The position numbers and the translations under genes are program-made. Below are positions 26,258 through 34,994 of a stretch of 64,000 nucleotides of DNA, one piece after another. How positions within the stretch are numbered: the first letter of the stretch is position 1; each line of letters begins with the position of its first letter. The notes under the pieces were generated by a model, which made no database searches, had not been told where the DNA came from, and worked only from the letters and a program-made list of their open reading frames with translations. Source of the DNA: Candidatus Bathyarchaeota archaeon (lineage in GTDB: Archaea > Thermoproteota > Bathyarchaeia > Bathyarchaeales > SOJC01); NCBI GenBank assembly GCA_023131225.1, contig JAGLZW010000033.1, positions 1 through 64,000 of the forward strand, given 5' to 3'.

Positions 26258-27649
26258 TTATGCCACCTCTTCAATAGTTTTCCCTTCCATGTCTTCAGGA
26301 ACTGGAATTCCCATGACCTTTAGCACGGTCGGAGCAAAATCCAACAGGCTTATGTCTTTTAATTTTATGCCACCCATTTTCCGTTTTGGGTCATAATAGA
26401 GGAAAGCGCCGTAATGTGAGTGCACAGCGTCGTCAGGTCCTTTGTCATTCTCGGGTAGATAGTACGAGTCATAGCCCAGAGTCCCTGCAGAACGCCAACT
26501 TAAATCGTCGAAGTAGACTGTAAGGTCTGGGTAGTCTCCTATACCATTTGGGTAGATTTCTTCAGGAGTGTACACCTTTGTGTCCCACTTTTCACCTTTT
26601 GGTCCTCGAATAGTCTTTAAATCGTCAGTTATTTGATCCTTGAATTTCTCGTAATTCTTAGACTCTATGACCCCTTTAGGTTCTCTTCCTTTAATATTGA
26701 AGAATATTCTTGCGTGGTAGCCGCCCCATCCCCAGGCTCTGGTTTTAGACCAGTCAACTTCTGTTTTTGTAAGTGATGTCCCTGCTGGCGGCGTTTTTTT
26801 GAGTTTCAAGTATTCTTTTTCAATTAGCCACTGGTTAACGCAGAAAGCTCCTATCATTCGTTTGGCGCCGTGGTCTGATACAATAATTACTGACGTATCG
26901 TCGTCTGTAAGTTTCAATAGTTCGCCGATTTCGCTGTCAATGAGCTTGTAATAGTCCAGAATAACATCTTCGTATCTGTTGTTAGGCTTGTAAAGATGGT
27001 GTTCCTTGTCAAAGAATTTCCAGAATGCATGATGCACTCTATCTACGCCTATTTCAACAAACATGAAGAAATGCCAAGGCTTAGTTTTTAAGAGATATCT
27101 CAGAACTGTGAAGTGTTGCTTTGTCATTTCGTAAAGCTGCTGAAGCAATTTGTCTTTCTCGCCTGTTCTAAACACAACATCAAGAAGATACTTCCCAACC
27201 AACCTCTCTATTTCCTGCTTCAACCCACGCGGATAGGTGTAGTTTTTGTCAACGCTAGGGGTCATGAAACCTGATATTAAAGAGCCGTTGACTGGCTTTG
27301 GAGGGTAAGCTGGTGGTACGCCAACAACCGCCACCTTCTTGTTATGCTCTCCTAAAATATCCCAAACGGTTTTCTCTTTGATTGATTGAGAGTTTGCAAG
27401 CCAGATGTCATTGTAGGTTCCAGGTTTGCGGTGGCGAAAGCCATAAACTCCAAGTCTTCCAGCGTTCTTGCTTGTAGCCATCACCATCCAAGCAGGAATT
27501 GTTATGGGTGGGTGGGAACTCTCCATCCTCGCGTGCACCCCATCGTCAAGCATTCTTCTTATGTTCGGCAGTTCATCTGCAAATTGGTCGAACAGCAGTT
27601 CAGGCGGAGCACAATCCAAGCCAACTACCAAAACCCGTTTAGCTTTCAT
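26258..27649 (-). CDS. Alkaline-phosphatase-superfamily phosphodiesterase-like enzyme
   Basis: A 463-residue type I phosphodiesterase/nucleotide pyrophosphatase-family protein. KRVLVVGLDCAPPELLFDQF (about 4-23) carries the first metal Asp, SHPPITIPAWMVMATSKN (about 45-62) the Thr nucleophile, and VIIVSDHGAKRM (about 253-264) the second Asp-His pair; further ligands are near DDAVHSHYGAF. It sits between cysC and sat with gaps of 0 and 12 bases, so the three form an operon. In this context it may handle a sulfated or nucleotide-linked intermediate, for example the PAP product or a sulfo- or phospho-glycan. That role is inferred. Confidence 0.85.
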   Translation of the reverse strand: MKAKRVLVVGLDCAPPELLFDQFADELPNIRRMLDDGVHARMESSHPPITIPAWMVMATSKNAGRLGVYGFRHRKPGTYNDIWLANSQSIKEKTVWDILGEHNKKVAVVGVPPAYPPKPVNGSLISGFMTPSVDKNYTYPRGLKQEIERLVGKYLLDVVFRTGEKDKLLQQLYEMTKQHFTVLRYLLKTKPWHFFMFVEIGVDRVHHAFWKFFDKEHHLYKPNNRYEDVILDYYKLIDSEIGELLKLTDDDTSVIIVSDHGAKRMIGAFCVNQWLIEKEYLKLKKTPPAGTSLTKTEVDWSKTRAWGWGGYHARIFFNIKGREPKGVIESKNYEKFKDQITDDLKTIRGPKGEKWDTKVYTPEEIYPNGIGDYPDLTVYFDDLSWRSAGTLGYDSYYLPENDKGPDDAVHSHYGAFLYYDPKRKMGGIKLKDISLLDFAPTVLKVMGIPVPEDMEGKTIEEVA

Positions 27650-27661
27650 CTCTCTGCACTC

Positions 27662-28807
27662 CTATTCAACAAATGGATTTGGGTACCTCGCAATCACTTC
27701 AGCAACTTCAGGACGCATCAACTCTTTCGGCGGAATTTGTCCTTCAGAAAGCATTTTCCGTATCTTTGTTCCGCTAAAATTAATGTGGTCTTCTTCGCCG
27801 TGGGGGCAAGCTTTTTCATTTGTGACAGCGCTACATCGTTTGCAATAGAAGAAGGATTTGAAGAACAGTGGGGAAATGCCGAGGTCTGGAAACTCGTCAA
27901 AGATTTTTTGAGCGTCATAAGGACCATAAAATTTGCCCACTCCAGCATGATCTCTACCGACAATAAAGTGGGTGCAGCCAAAATTTTTTCTGACAATGGC
28001 GTGGAAGATGGCTTCTCTTGGACCTGCGTAGCGCATTTCGAAGGGCAGAATAGACATTACTACCGACTCTTTAAGGTAGTAGCTTTTCATCAAAGCATTA
28101 TAGGCTTCGAGAATAACCGCATCTTTGAAATCGCCTTTCTTCTTCTTACCAATTACAGGGTTTATGAAAACGCCGTCAACAAAAGCAAGGGCAGTCTTTT
28201 GCACGTATTCGTGTCCAAGATGCGGCGGATTCCGTGTTTGAAATCCTACTAGGGTTTTCCAACCTTTCTCTTCAAATAACACTCTTGTCTCCAAAGGTTC
28301 CAGCTTGTACTGGTCATAGGATCCCTTTGGTTCGTTGATTAAGTCGACTTTGCCTCCGAGAAAAACGCCTTCTAAAGTTTTAACCATCGCCACTCCAGGA
28401 TGAGCCAAATCTAGCGTGCCAAAAGTGTGGTTTGCCAGTTCATCTTTGTCAAAACTGTATTTCTCATCCAGATGCATCAGCGCCAGAGGTTCACCATTGA
28501 AGTGTAGTACAAGCTCGTCACCCTCATTGAACCTCTCAGCCTTGCTCTTAGAAACGTCAAGTAGAACGGGAATTGTCCAAGCTAGGTCGCTGGGAAGCCG
28601 CATCAAATGCAGTACGGCTTCAAGTTCTTCTTGAATCATAAAGCCTTCAAGGGGGCTAAAAACTCCTTTGGCAATGTTTTCGACATCGCTGGCAACCGCG
28701 TCAGAAACTTCGATTTTCTCTAATCTCTTCGCCGTTTCTAACGCTTCTTTCTTTTCTTTGCCTTTTAGCACTCTGTTTATTAGCTTGCCTCCATGGGGTT
28801 TCGGCAG
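27662..28807 (-). CDS. sat: Sulfate adenylyltransferase
   Basis: ATP sulfurylase of the homo-oligomeric type, making APS from ATP and sulfate. Catalytic motifs are GFQTRNPPHLGHE, and GRDHAGVG later in the domain. A zinc-binding set CKRC...CPHGEEDH appears near the C-terminus. The frame contains PHGGKLINR upstream of the only GTG (28771), and this block is a conserved start of Sat. Upstream in the frame only a CTG (28807), seven bases after GAGGCG, or an ATT fit before the preceding gene's stop. CTG is taken as start, giving about 381 residues. It is 15 bases after the ribbon-helix-helix gene. Confidence 0.93.
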   Translation of the reverse strand: MPKPHGGKLINRVLKGKEKKEALETAKRLEKIEVSDAVASDVENIAKGVFSPLEGFMIQEELEAVLHLMRLPSDLAWTIPVLLDVSKSKAERFNEGDELVLHFNGEPLALMHLDEKYSFDKDELANHTFGTLDLAHPGVAMVKTLEGVFLGGKVDLINEPKGSYDQYKLEPLETRVLFEEKGWKTLVGFQTRNPPHLGHEYVQKTALAFVDGVFINPVIGKKKKGDFKDAVILEAYNALMKSYYLKESVVMSILPFEMRYAGPREAIFHAIVRKNFGCTHFIVGRDHAGVGKFYGPYDAQKIFDEFPDLGISPLFFKSFFYCKRCSAVTNEKACPHGEEDHINFSGTKIRKMLSEGQIPPKELMRPEVAEVIARYPNPFVE

Positions 28808-28822
28808 TTGAATTCGCCTCTT

Positions 28823-29062
28823 CTAGTCTATGTAGCCTAATGCTCTCAGTCTTTCCTTGACTCTCTCTTTGTCTTCTTCGCTAAAGGGTTCTTCCTCTTT
28901 TTCCTCTTCTGCTATTATTTCTCGCAGCACATAGGCGACGTAGCTTGAAACTGACGTGAAGCCTGTGTCTCTGATTCTTTCTTCGACTTTTTTGAAGAGG
29001 GGTATTGGAATGGAGACTGTGGTGAATTTCTTTCTTTCTTCGGATTTTTCTTTTTTGGACAT
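28823..29062 (-). CDS. Ribbon-helix-helix type small protein
   Basis: A 79-residue charged protein. FTTVSIPIPLFKKVEERIRD and SVSSYVAYVLREIIAEEE match a CopG-like ribbon-helix-helix domain. The acidic tail ends KERVKERLRALGYID. It is the first gene of the sat-phosphodiesterase-cysC operon and likely its regulator. The TAG stop lies 15 bases before the sat start. Confidence 0.75.
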   Translation of the reverse strand: MSKKEKSEERKKFTTVSIPIPLFKKVEERIRDTGFTSVSSYVAYVLREIIAEEEKEEEPFSEEDKERVKERLRALGYID

Positions 29063-29169
29063 TTTAAAAAGCTTCTTAATTATATGTCATTACAGCGTTT
29101 TAATTACATCTAATTAGTGAATTTAAGCTTTATGGATTACTTCTCTAGACGAACATGCTTGCAGAAAAA

Positions 29170-29799
29170 CTACGGAGAAGAAGGGTCGTAGTTTAGAGAT
29201 AACATAGTTGCATCGTAGACATTTATAATATTGTCACCGTTGAAATCGGCCAGAGGGTTCCAGTGAGAGTTGGAAGGAGTTACACCATAAGCGAATACAA
29301 GCTCCACCACATCGTAGATATTCACAAATCCATCTTGATTTATATCGCCAAGAACATATTTCGTTCCAGAAATAATTATGTTAAAATTGAAATCTATTAT
29401 TCCAAGAACATCGCGTGCAACTTTAAGTGTTAAGGTAACAGGTATTACTTCACCATGTTCAACGTTTCTGCCGTCATAATCCCAACTTAGGGAAATGTAT
29501 TCAGCTGCCTAGTGTCGACTCCAATCTTTAGTCTATAAAAACATGAAACATGATAAGTCTAACTCTTCGCTTCGTAAGAAAATGTTTACGTCGTTGGTTG
29601 AACCTAGAATTAACTTGCCCCACTCGATTGACGTCACCTCTTTTGTGCATTTAGGATTCCAGTATACACCCACATGAAATGATTCAACCTCAAATGACTT
29701 TTTGATTGCCCTTAGCGCGAAAATTGTGACAAAACTCAAAACTACTATAAACAGAGTAAAGCGCCAAAGGAAATTGCTCCTTTTGGTGATTGCACCCAC
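29170..29799 (-). pseudogene. GVYW-family protein with C-terminal dockerin, interrupted by two in-frame TAG codons
   Basis: GTG start, membrane segment (LWRFTLFIVVLSFVTIFAL), VESFHVGVYWNPKCTKEV, SIEWGKLILGSTNDVNIFLR, then TAG at 29533-29535, TKDWSRH, a second TAG at 29509-29511, and in the same frame AAEYISLSWDYDG and FNFNIIISG. A two-repeat dockerin follows: DINQDGFVNIYD and DFNGDNIINVYD with the linker WNPLA. The frame ends with TAG at 29170. The residues around both TAG codons line up without gaps to the intact 12985 protein (TANW-type turn, then YI.LSW). Either two nonsense mutations or read-through is needed. Dockerins bind cohesins, so a cell-surface complex was likely. Confidence 0.75.
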
Positions 29800-29904
29800 T
29801 GTCCATATTCAGTATAAGCATCAAGAAAAAAATGCAAGTATTTTTATAGGTTTCGTCATCTATTGCAATCTTTTAATGATTGTCATATGGTGATGAAAGG
29901 GGTT

Positions 29905-31272
29905 TCATAATCGTAGAGGTTTGCCGTCCATGTTTGCAGGAACTGGGACATTCATTAGTTGAAGGATTGTTGGCGCTAGGTCCCAGAGGTTAACCTTTAG
30001 ATTCCGCTGGTTTGTTATTCCTTCTCCTATTAGGCCAAATATTCCGGGAACATCAACAGGGTCGTGGGCTCCATCGTGACCTCCGCTCCACCGAGGTTCT
30101 TCATTTACATATATCCCTGAGGGTTGCTTTCTAATAATCGCTGGGCGTCTGGCGGCTTGCCAACCTGGTTTAAAGATTGCCAGTAGGTCTGGGCCATTGT
30201 CTAAGTAGCTTCCCCAGTAAATCTCTTCCCTCTTTTTCACATCCTTGAAGGGGTTTTCCCCATTAACTCTAAGGTTTCTAAGTCCCTCGATTATTGCGTT
30301 TCGTGTTGTCTCATATTCCTCGCCTAGCTTTAGCAGGCCGTGGGGTTCTCTGTCTTCTACGTTTAGCCATATGTCCCCGTATCCGTATGAAACTGCCTTG
30401 CTGTTTTCCAAGTCGATTTTCTCGTTTCTTGTTTTCAGAAAGCCTAGTTCTTCTAGGTAGTTGTTTACGAAAACTTCTTTGTGGACTGGACAGAATCCAT
30501 GATCGGAAAGGACAATCATCAGCGTATTTTCGTCAATATGGTCTAGGAAACTCTTAACAATCCCGTCGATTTTAATGTAGTATTCTTTCACAAGCTGAGT
30601 GAATCGGTTCTTTTCGTATGTTTGATGAGTTGGATCGACGTATTTCCAGAAAAAGTGTTGAATTCTATCTGTTCCCATAAAGACTGTTATGAAGAAATCC
30701 CAATTTTCTTCCTGAAATAAGTATTGGGAAATTTGGGCTGTTTGGTCTGTTACTTGGTTGACGCTTTCAAAAAACAAGTCTGGCTCACTTTTCACCGATT
30801 TAAGAATTTCTGTTTCAACATCTCCAACAAGTCTTTCAATTCCAAGATTTCGTTGAACTTTGGTTTTAACGCTGTCAGGGTATGGAGTACCTTCGGTTTT
30901 TGATAGGAAGCCTGGAATGACAAAGCCATTTAGGTTTTCGACGTCGCTCATTGGAACATTTATAACCCCCACTTTTTTACCGTTGTCGCTTAAGATGCGC
31001 CAAAAGGTTTCTGACTTTAGCATTGCCGGGTGGATTATCTCTCTCTCGTAGGTTCTTGCTTTTCTCATGGCGAAGCTGAAGATTCCGTGTTTACCTGGGT
31101 TCTTTCCTGTCATGAACGTCGTCCATGCCACCGGCGTTTGAGCAGGAACTGGTGGTATTGTTTGACCGAAGATGCCCCTTTGTTTGAACATCTTGAATGT
31201 GGGTAGAAAGTCGTTCCATTTATCAATTAGTTTTGGCGATGCCCCATCAAATCCTAAAATAAGGACTTTCAA
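29905..31272 (-). CDS. Alkaline-phosphatase-superfamily phosphodiesterase-like enzyme
   Basis: A 455-residue paralogue of the 26258 product. LILGFDGASPKLIDKW (about 4-19) has the first metal Asp, PAQTPVAWTTFMTGKNPGKH (about 43-62) the Thr nucleophile, LMIVLSDHGFCPVHKE (about 250-265) the Asp-His pair, and GGHDGAHDPVDVPG the last His and Asp ligands. Family members hydrolyse phosphodiesters, pyrophosphates or phosphonates. It lies alone between the dockerin gene and a relic-bearing gap. It starts with TTG. Presumed envelope or nucleotide-sugar role from context. Confidence 0.85.
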   Translation of the reverse strand: MKVLILGFDGASPKLIDKWNDFLPTFKMFKQRGIFGQTIPPVPAQTPVAWTTFMTGKNPGKHGIFSFAMRKARTYEREIIHPAMLKSETFWRILSDNGKKVGVINVPMSDVENLNGFVIPGFLSKTEGTPYPDSVKTKVQRNLGIERLVGDVETEILKSVKSEPDLFFESVNQVTDQTAQISQYLFQEENWDFFITVFMGTDRIQHFFWKYVDPTHQTYEKNRFTQLVKEYYIKIDGIVKSFLDHIDENTLMIVLSDHGFCPVHKEVFVNNYLEELGFLKTRNEKIDLENSKAVSYGYGDIWLNVEDREPHGLLKLGEEYETTRNAIIEGLRNLRVNGENPFKDVKKREEIYWGSYLDNGPDLLAIFKPGWQAARRPAIIRKQPSGIYVNEEPRWSGGHDGAHDPVDVPGIFGLIGEGITNQRNLKVNLWDLAPTILQLMNVPVPANMDGKPLRL

Positions 31273-31620
31273 GTTTGTTCTACCTATACACTTGTTGTTT
31301 CAGTGGCTAATTTTGAGATTAGGAGATATTACTCGTGTGCATGTACTGCCCTCTAGCCAAAACGTATTGTGTTTCTTTCCACACTTCTACTTTTTTGAAT
31401 GATCGGTAAATCTGCGCGTAGGGGAGTTAAATAATTAGTTTTTTTTGGTTCTGCGTGGACTATCTGTAATCATTAACTTCATCCGTGTACATATCAAGAT
31501 GAAAGATTCTACTCGATTTTTCGGTGAAGGGGAAGAGAACGCGAACGTAGAAAGGGAATGCAGGCGGAAGGATCCTACTTCACACTGGTTGTCGTGTCAT
31601 CCGTCCTTTTCCAGTGGCTG
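31273..31620. other. Intergenic region without recognised gene
   Basis: This 348-base gap lies upstream of the phosphodiesterase gene and holds an alternating purine-pyrimidine GTGTGCATGTAC near 31335-31346. A 62-codon plus-strand frame here has no protein-like pattern and is not called. Promoter elements for the 31272 gene are expected near its start but none stands out. Confidence 0.45.
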
Positions 31621-31803
31621 TCAAGCGAAGTAAGCTATGCCTCCTGTTAGGTCTGGTCGGCCCAGCTTCAAAGCTGCAATCACAACGGCGTAAAACACGC
31701 AGAACGCTAGGCTGGTGTGGATGCCCGCGTTGTCTAAGCCTTTCCACGTGAACTGGTCATAGGCTAGGTGGTTCTTCAAAGTTGAGATGAAGACCAACTC
31801 TCC
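31621..31803 (-). pseudogene. Transposase C-terminal remnant
   Basis: A frame of about 60 codons with no start codon encodes LKNHLAYDQFTWKGLDNAGI, a LAFCVFYAVVIAALK helix and LGRPDLTGGIAYFA before a TGA. The layout (polar stretch, GL.N...H..L, a hydrophobic helix, LGRPDL) resembles the C-terminus of IS4-like DDE transposases. The upstream catalytic part is absent. It is a degraded insertion sequence end. Confidence 0.5.
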
Positions 31804-31866
31804 GCATAAACATTCCAGAATTATTTAATTCGCCCGCGCGCGCATTTTTTATGGGTCAACAAATCA

Positions 31867-32847
31867 TCACTTCGTGGTTAGCATATCAGACTTTCGAATT
31901 CTGAAAAAATGATGAAAATGGCGTAATAAAAATTTTGGTTTGTAACCAAATAGATTTTTGGCAGCATATACGCTTTTATTATAAACCTTCGCGATGTCAG
32001 TCTCATGAGGATCTAATGTTTTTTCAGCTCGTTCTAACGTATTTATGAGTTTAATTAATCCTTTTTTTCGTAGTAGATGAAGCCCAAACAAGAATATTTC
32101 TAGCTCCGAAAATTTCGATGTGACACGCATAGGATTACGTTTTCTGATTCGGATAGGATGAAATGGACTGCTGTATTGATGGTAGAAGGATTCGCCTGGT
32201 TTAAACATTACATGAGATGGGTGCATTAAGAGAACACAGAATTTTTGGCTTAGCATTTTTTTTATTATAATTGGAAAATTGACCCCTGGCGAATCGATTA
32301 TTATGGGGTATGGAAAGAAGGTCACATCTTTATGCAGAACTGGCATTTTGCAAATGTCTGCTGAAAAGTCAAACTTGAAATCTAGTTCTTTTAATGCTTC
32401 TAGATGGGGTGGAGACCAGCATAAAAATGGAGCTCTAAAAGATGTGATTTCTTTTTCAGGAAAAATTTGTCGCAGTAACAGAATACCGCCTTTGCTGCAG
32501 ATATTTCCACTCAAAGGGTTAATACATGAAGTTTCTCTTCTTCTCGAGATTTTGGCAGCCTTTACATAGCTTTCTATGTCTGTATATTCAAAAATAGCAG
32601 GTTTGACGGAATGACTTGATGCATGGTAGCCTATTTCGTGAGTTTTTAATAATTCTGAAATCTTTGGAAAACGACGGATCTGCTCTGCGATAGTCCCCGT
32701 GAGAAAGAAAAGTCCCTTTAAATCATATTTTCTTAATAACTTCAATACCTTGAATAAGGCTGCAACTACTTCCTCATTTAGAAAGTCTTCTCTAAGTACA
32801 GGGCCTTCGACATCGAAAGTCAAAAGAACCCTTTTTTCACTTCTCAA
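31867..32847 (-). CDS. Polysaccharide deacetylase-family (NodB-like) enzyme
   Basis: A 326-residue protein with a NodB-type barrel. LLTFDVEGP (about 8-16) carries the first Asp pair region, FFLTGTIAEQI (about 47-57), HEIGYHASSHS (about 70-80) with the HxxxH metal ligands, and FRAPFLCWSP (about 136-145) with the conserved Arg. Near the end of the barrel LLMHPSH supplies the last His. These enzymes remove acetyl groups from amino sugars. The C-terminal 90 residues are a family-specific basic extension. It is the last gene of the glycan run, 21 bases after the GNAT-like gene. Confidence 0.8.
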   Translation of the reverse strand: MRSEKRVLLTFDVEGPVLREDFLNEEVVAALFKVLKLLRKYDLKGLFFLTGTIAEQIRRFPKISELLKTHEIGYHASSHSVKPAIFEYTDIESYVKAAKISRRRETSCINPLSGNICSKGGILLLRQIFPEKEITSFRAPFLCWSPPHLEALKELDFKFDFSADICKMPVLHKDVTFFPYPIIIDSPGVNFPIIIKKMLSQKFCVLLMHPSHVMFKPGESFYHQYSSPFHPIRIRKRNPMRVTSKFSELEIFLFGLHLLRKKGLIKLINTLERAEKTLDPHETDIAKVYNKSVYAAKNLFGYKPKFLLRHFHHFFRIRKSDMLTTK

Positions 32848-32868
32848 TAATAAGCTTCCTTGAGAGGA

Positions 32869-33993
32869 CTATTGTCTAAGGGTTAAGGATTTACCCAACT
32901 TTTGCGCTAAAAGTGTAGCGGTAACACTTTTCGTTATCCAACCGTATATTCTGGGAAAAAGGCCTTTGCGGATAAGTCGAAATTCAAGATTTTTCCTGCT
33001 TTTGGCATTCCAAGAAATTTTGTATGTTTCATCGCCCCTCATTAGATCATATTCTTTTAACCCTTTACGAATACATTCTTCAACAACGTGCATCCTCAAC
33101 AGATTTGCAACTCCATATTTGGAATATTCTGGATCAAATCCCGTGAGATACTCGTATTTCTTCTGTTTGTAATTAAAAGAATATATCGCCGCGATAGGCA
33201 AGTCATCTGCGGTTAAAATGTATAGGCTTAACCATTCCTTTTTAGAAAAGTGGCGGGCTATGTCATAATGGAAGTCGCGAAGCTTTTTTTCCGCAAATAC
33301 TCCAGGCAGGTCTTGAGTTTCCCATCTTTTTTGATGTAACTCGTAAAATGCGTCCATAGCTTCTTCAATTGAACTAAAATCGCTATGTGTCTTAACCTCA
33401 ACTCGATATTTCTCGCTTAGACGCTTCTTTCTTCTGCGCAAATTTCTTCGCATGTTTCCGCTTAATCTTTGTAGAAACATTTCAATCGAAATGGGAAGAT
33501 CAATATAAGGGCACGAGAAAGTTATTACCTCGTCTAAATGAACCCCAGATAGCTCTTCAGTGGACATCGTTCGCAGTAAACTGACGAACGTAGCGCTCTC
33601 AGGAATATCTCCCAGTTCTACAAAATTCCAGTCGGCATGTTTATCTGTCAGATAATCCCAAAAGAGTTTCAAGCATTCTTGTTCTTTCTCAAGGAAAATG
33701 AAATTGTTGTAATCGGATTGGGGGCTTCCGATGAACTCTATCTTTCTTAAATTGCCAAAATGAAGAAAATTGTATTTGGAATACATGAGTGGGGCAACAG
33801 CTATAGCTTTCCCTTTGTCTTCGATAATCAAAATTCTAAGTTCTCTTCCGCTTCCAAAGTGCTTCCACCAACTTGACAGCCATTCCCAAGTAGAGAAAAT
33901 GTTACTATCCAAGTTATTTTGTAAAATGTCATTCCATTTGTCTTTTAGATCTTCGAATTGATTGAAGTTGCTTAGTTCTTTTATTTTAAGGAT
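32869..33993 (-). CDS. FemAB/BioF2-like GNAT acetyltransferase, atypical start
   Basis: A GNAT-fold protein of the Acetyltransf_6 type, often acylating glycans or lipids. Recognisable parts are SNIFSTWEWLSSWWKHFG, GNMRRNLRRRKKRLSEKY, FYELHQKRW, and the C-terminal GVANLLRMHVVEECIRKGLK with YDLMRGDETYK. The N-terminal block ELSNFNQFEDLKDKWNDIL, normal for the family, lies upstream of any ATG, GTG or in-frame TTG except the TTG at 33912. An ATC at 33993 sits seven bases after GAGGTG and is used here. The TTG start would omit 27 residues. It lies within the glycan cluster. Confidence 0.75.
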   Translation of the reverse strand: MLKIKELSNFNQFEDLKDKWNDILQNNLDSNIFSTWEWLSSWWKHFGSGRELRILIIEDKGKAIAVAPLMYSKYNFLHFGNLRKIEFIGSPQSDYNNFIFLEKEQECLKLFWDYLTDKHADWNFVELGDIPESATFVSLLRTMSTEELSGVHLDEVITFSCPYIDLPISIEMFLQRLSGNMRRNLRRRKKRLSEKYRVEVKTHSDFSSIEEAMDAFYELHQKRWETQDLPGVFAEKKLRDFHYDIARHFSKKEWLSLYILTADDLPIAAIYSFNYKQKKYEYLTGFDPEYSKYGVANLLRMHVVEECIRKGLKEYDLMRGDETYKISWNAKSRKNLEFRLIRKGLFPRIYGWITKSVTATLLAQKLGKSLTLRQ

Positions 33994-34078
33994 GATTTGT
34001 CACCTCATCATGTCGTTAAGGATGTTATTAAGGCGTTTCGATTATGCTCTAGAGACATATTTTAGAAATCCTAGCGCG

Positions 34079-34957
34079 CTATCTTATGCAACGCATGTAG
34101 ACTTGAGCAAGCAGCATCCGAATTTTGTTTTTTAGTTTTCTCCTCGGAAAGATATCCCTAACATAAGTTAGGTTTTCGCCTTTTGGAATAAACTGCATAT
34201 CGCCTATACCTTCCTGAGAGGCAAGCACGATGTGTTTTACAGATCTCGGATTTAGTCCCAGAATTTTCGACGCCGCGGCGTCAGTTGCCACTGGATCCTC
34301 ACTTGCCATAACTAGTCCAAGCTGCTTTGTGTTGACTCCGTTCACGACGATACCATCCACGACGACTAGACCAGTTTTTATTAGTTTGTTTACGCCCACG
34401 ATAGCTTCATTCAAAGCCCTATGATAAACGAATTTTTTACTGAAGGCGTTACATCCATAGATGTTTTTCAACGCGCACGTTACCTTTACTCCCGATTGAT
34501 ACTTAATTTTGGGAACATTAACCAACATATCCGACTCACGAAAAATCTGAGGCACCCGAAATTGGAAATAATAATCTCTGATCTTCACCTCAACATTTTC
34601 GCTTTTCTCTTTACTAAGATTAACCAACTTGACGTCTTTCTCTTTAGCCATCTTTTCATAGCCAAGCATTTTAAAGACATGTTTACATCTCATAGCAGAA
34701 GCATCAGACTCAACAACAGAAACGTCCATATCTGAAGATAATCGTTCCCTTAAAACGTCAATGAGAGCGCCCACAAATTTAGAATCAGTAGTTTCTCCAG
34801 TGGAGTAATCATAGTAATAGCACAAATTTGGCTTTATCACGATTTTTTTGGGATGTTTTTCCAAACTGAATTGTATAAGATCCAGAGACTTGCTAATAGC
34901 ATTTTTAACGGAGATATCGTTTGGCGCTTGGGCACGGACAAAGCTTACGAGGCTCAA
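34079..34957 (-). CDS. DUF362 protein (copy 1 of 3)
   Basis: A 292-residue DUF362 domain protein without the ferredoxin-like Cys pairs found in some relatives. Conserved blocks are KIVIKPNLCYYYDYSTGETT, VVESDASAMRCKHVFKMLGY, VNVPKIKYQSG, TCALKNIYGCN, VVDGIVVNG and EDPVATDAAASKILG. The biochemical function of this family is not established. The TTG at 34957 is chosen because copy 2 begins with the same TTG-coded SLVSFV; the earlier start would overlap the upstream oxidoreductase gene. It follows that gene by 37 bases, forming one of three such pairs. Confidence 0.8.
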   Translation of the reverse strand: MSLVSFVRAQAPNDISVKNAISKSLDLIQFSLEKHPKKIVIKPNLCYYYDYSTGETTDSKFVGALIDVLRERLSSDMDVSVVESDASAMRCKHVFKMLGYEKMAKEKDVKLVNLSKEKSENVEVKIRDYYFQFRVPQIFRESDMLVNVPKIKYQSGVKVTCALKNIYGCNAFSKKFVYHRALNEAIVGVNKLIKTGLVVVDGIVVNGVNTKQLGLVMASEDPVATDAAASKILGLNPRSVKHIVLASQEGIGDMQFIPKGENLTYVRDIFPRRKLKNKIRMLLAQVYMRCIR

Positions 34958-34994
34958 AACCAACTCAACCAGAACAATAGATAAATCGCTGTAA

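Noticed and set aside
23868-29062. Dissimilatory sulfate reduction locus
   Set aside because: Only activation enzymes are present; no apr, dsr or electron-transfer genes were seen.
29170-29799. Genome-wide reassignment of TAG to pyrrolysine
   Set aside because: Many intact genes in the window end in TAG at expected family lengths (for example DUF2061 and the ribbon-helix-helix protein), so TAG works as stop.
31445-31633. Plus-strand frame of 62 codons
   Set aside because: No family-like pattern, no upstream signals, and it overlaps the end of a transposase relic on the other strand.
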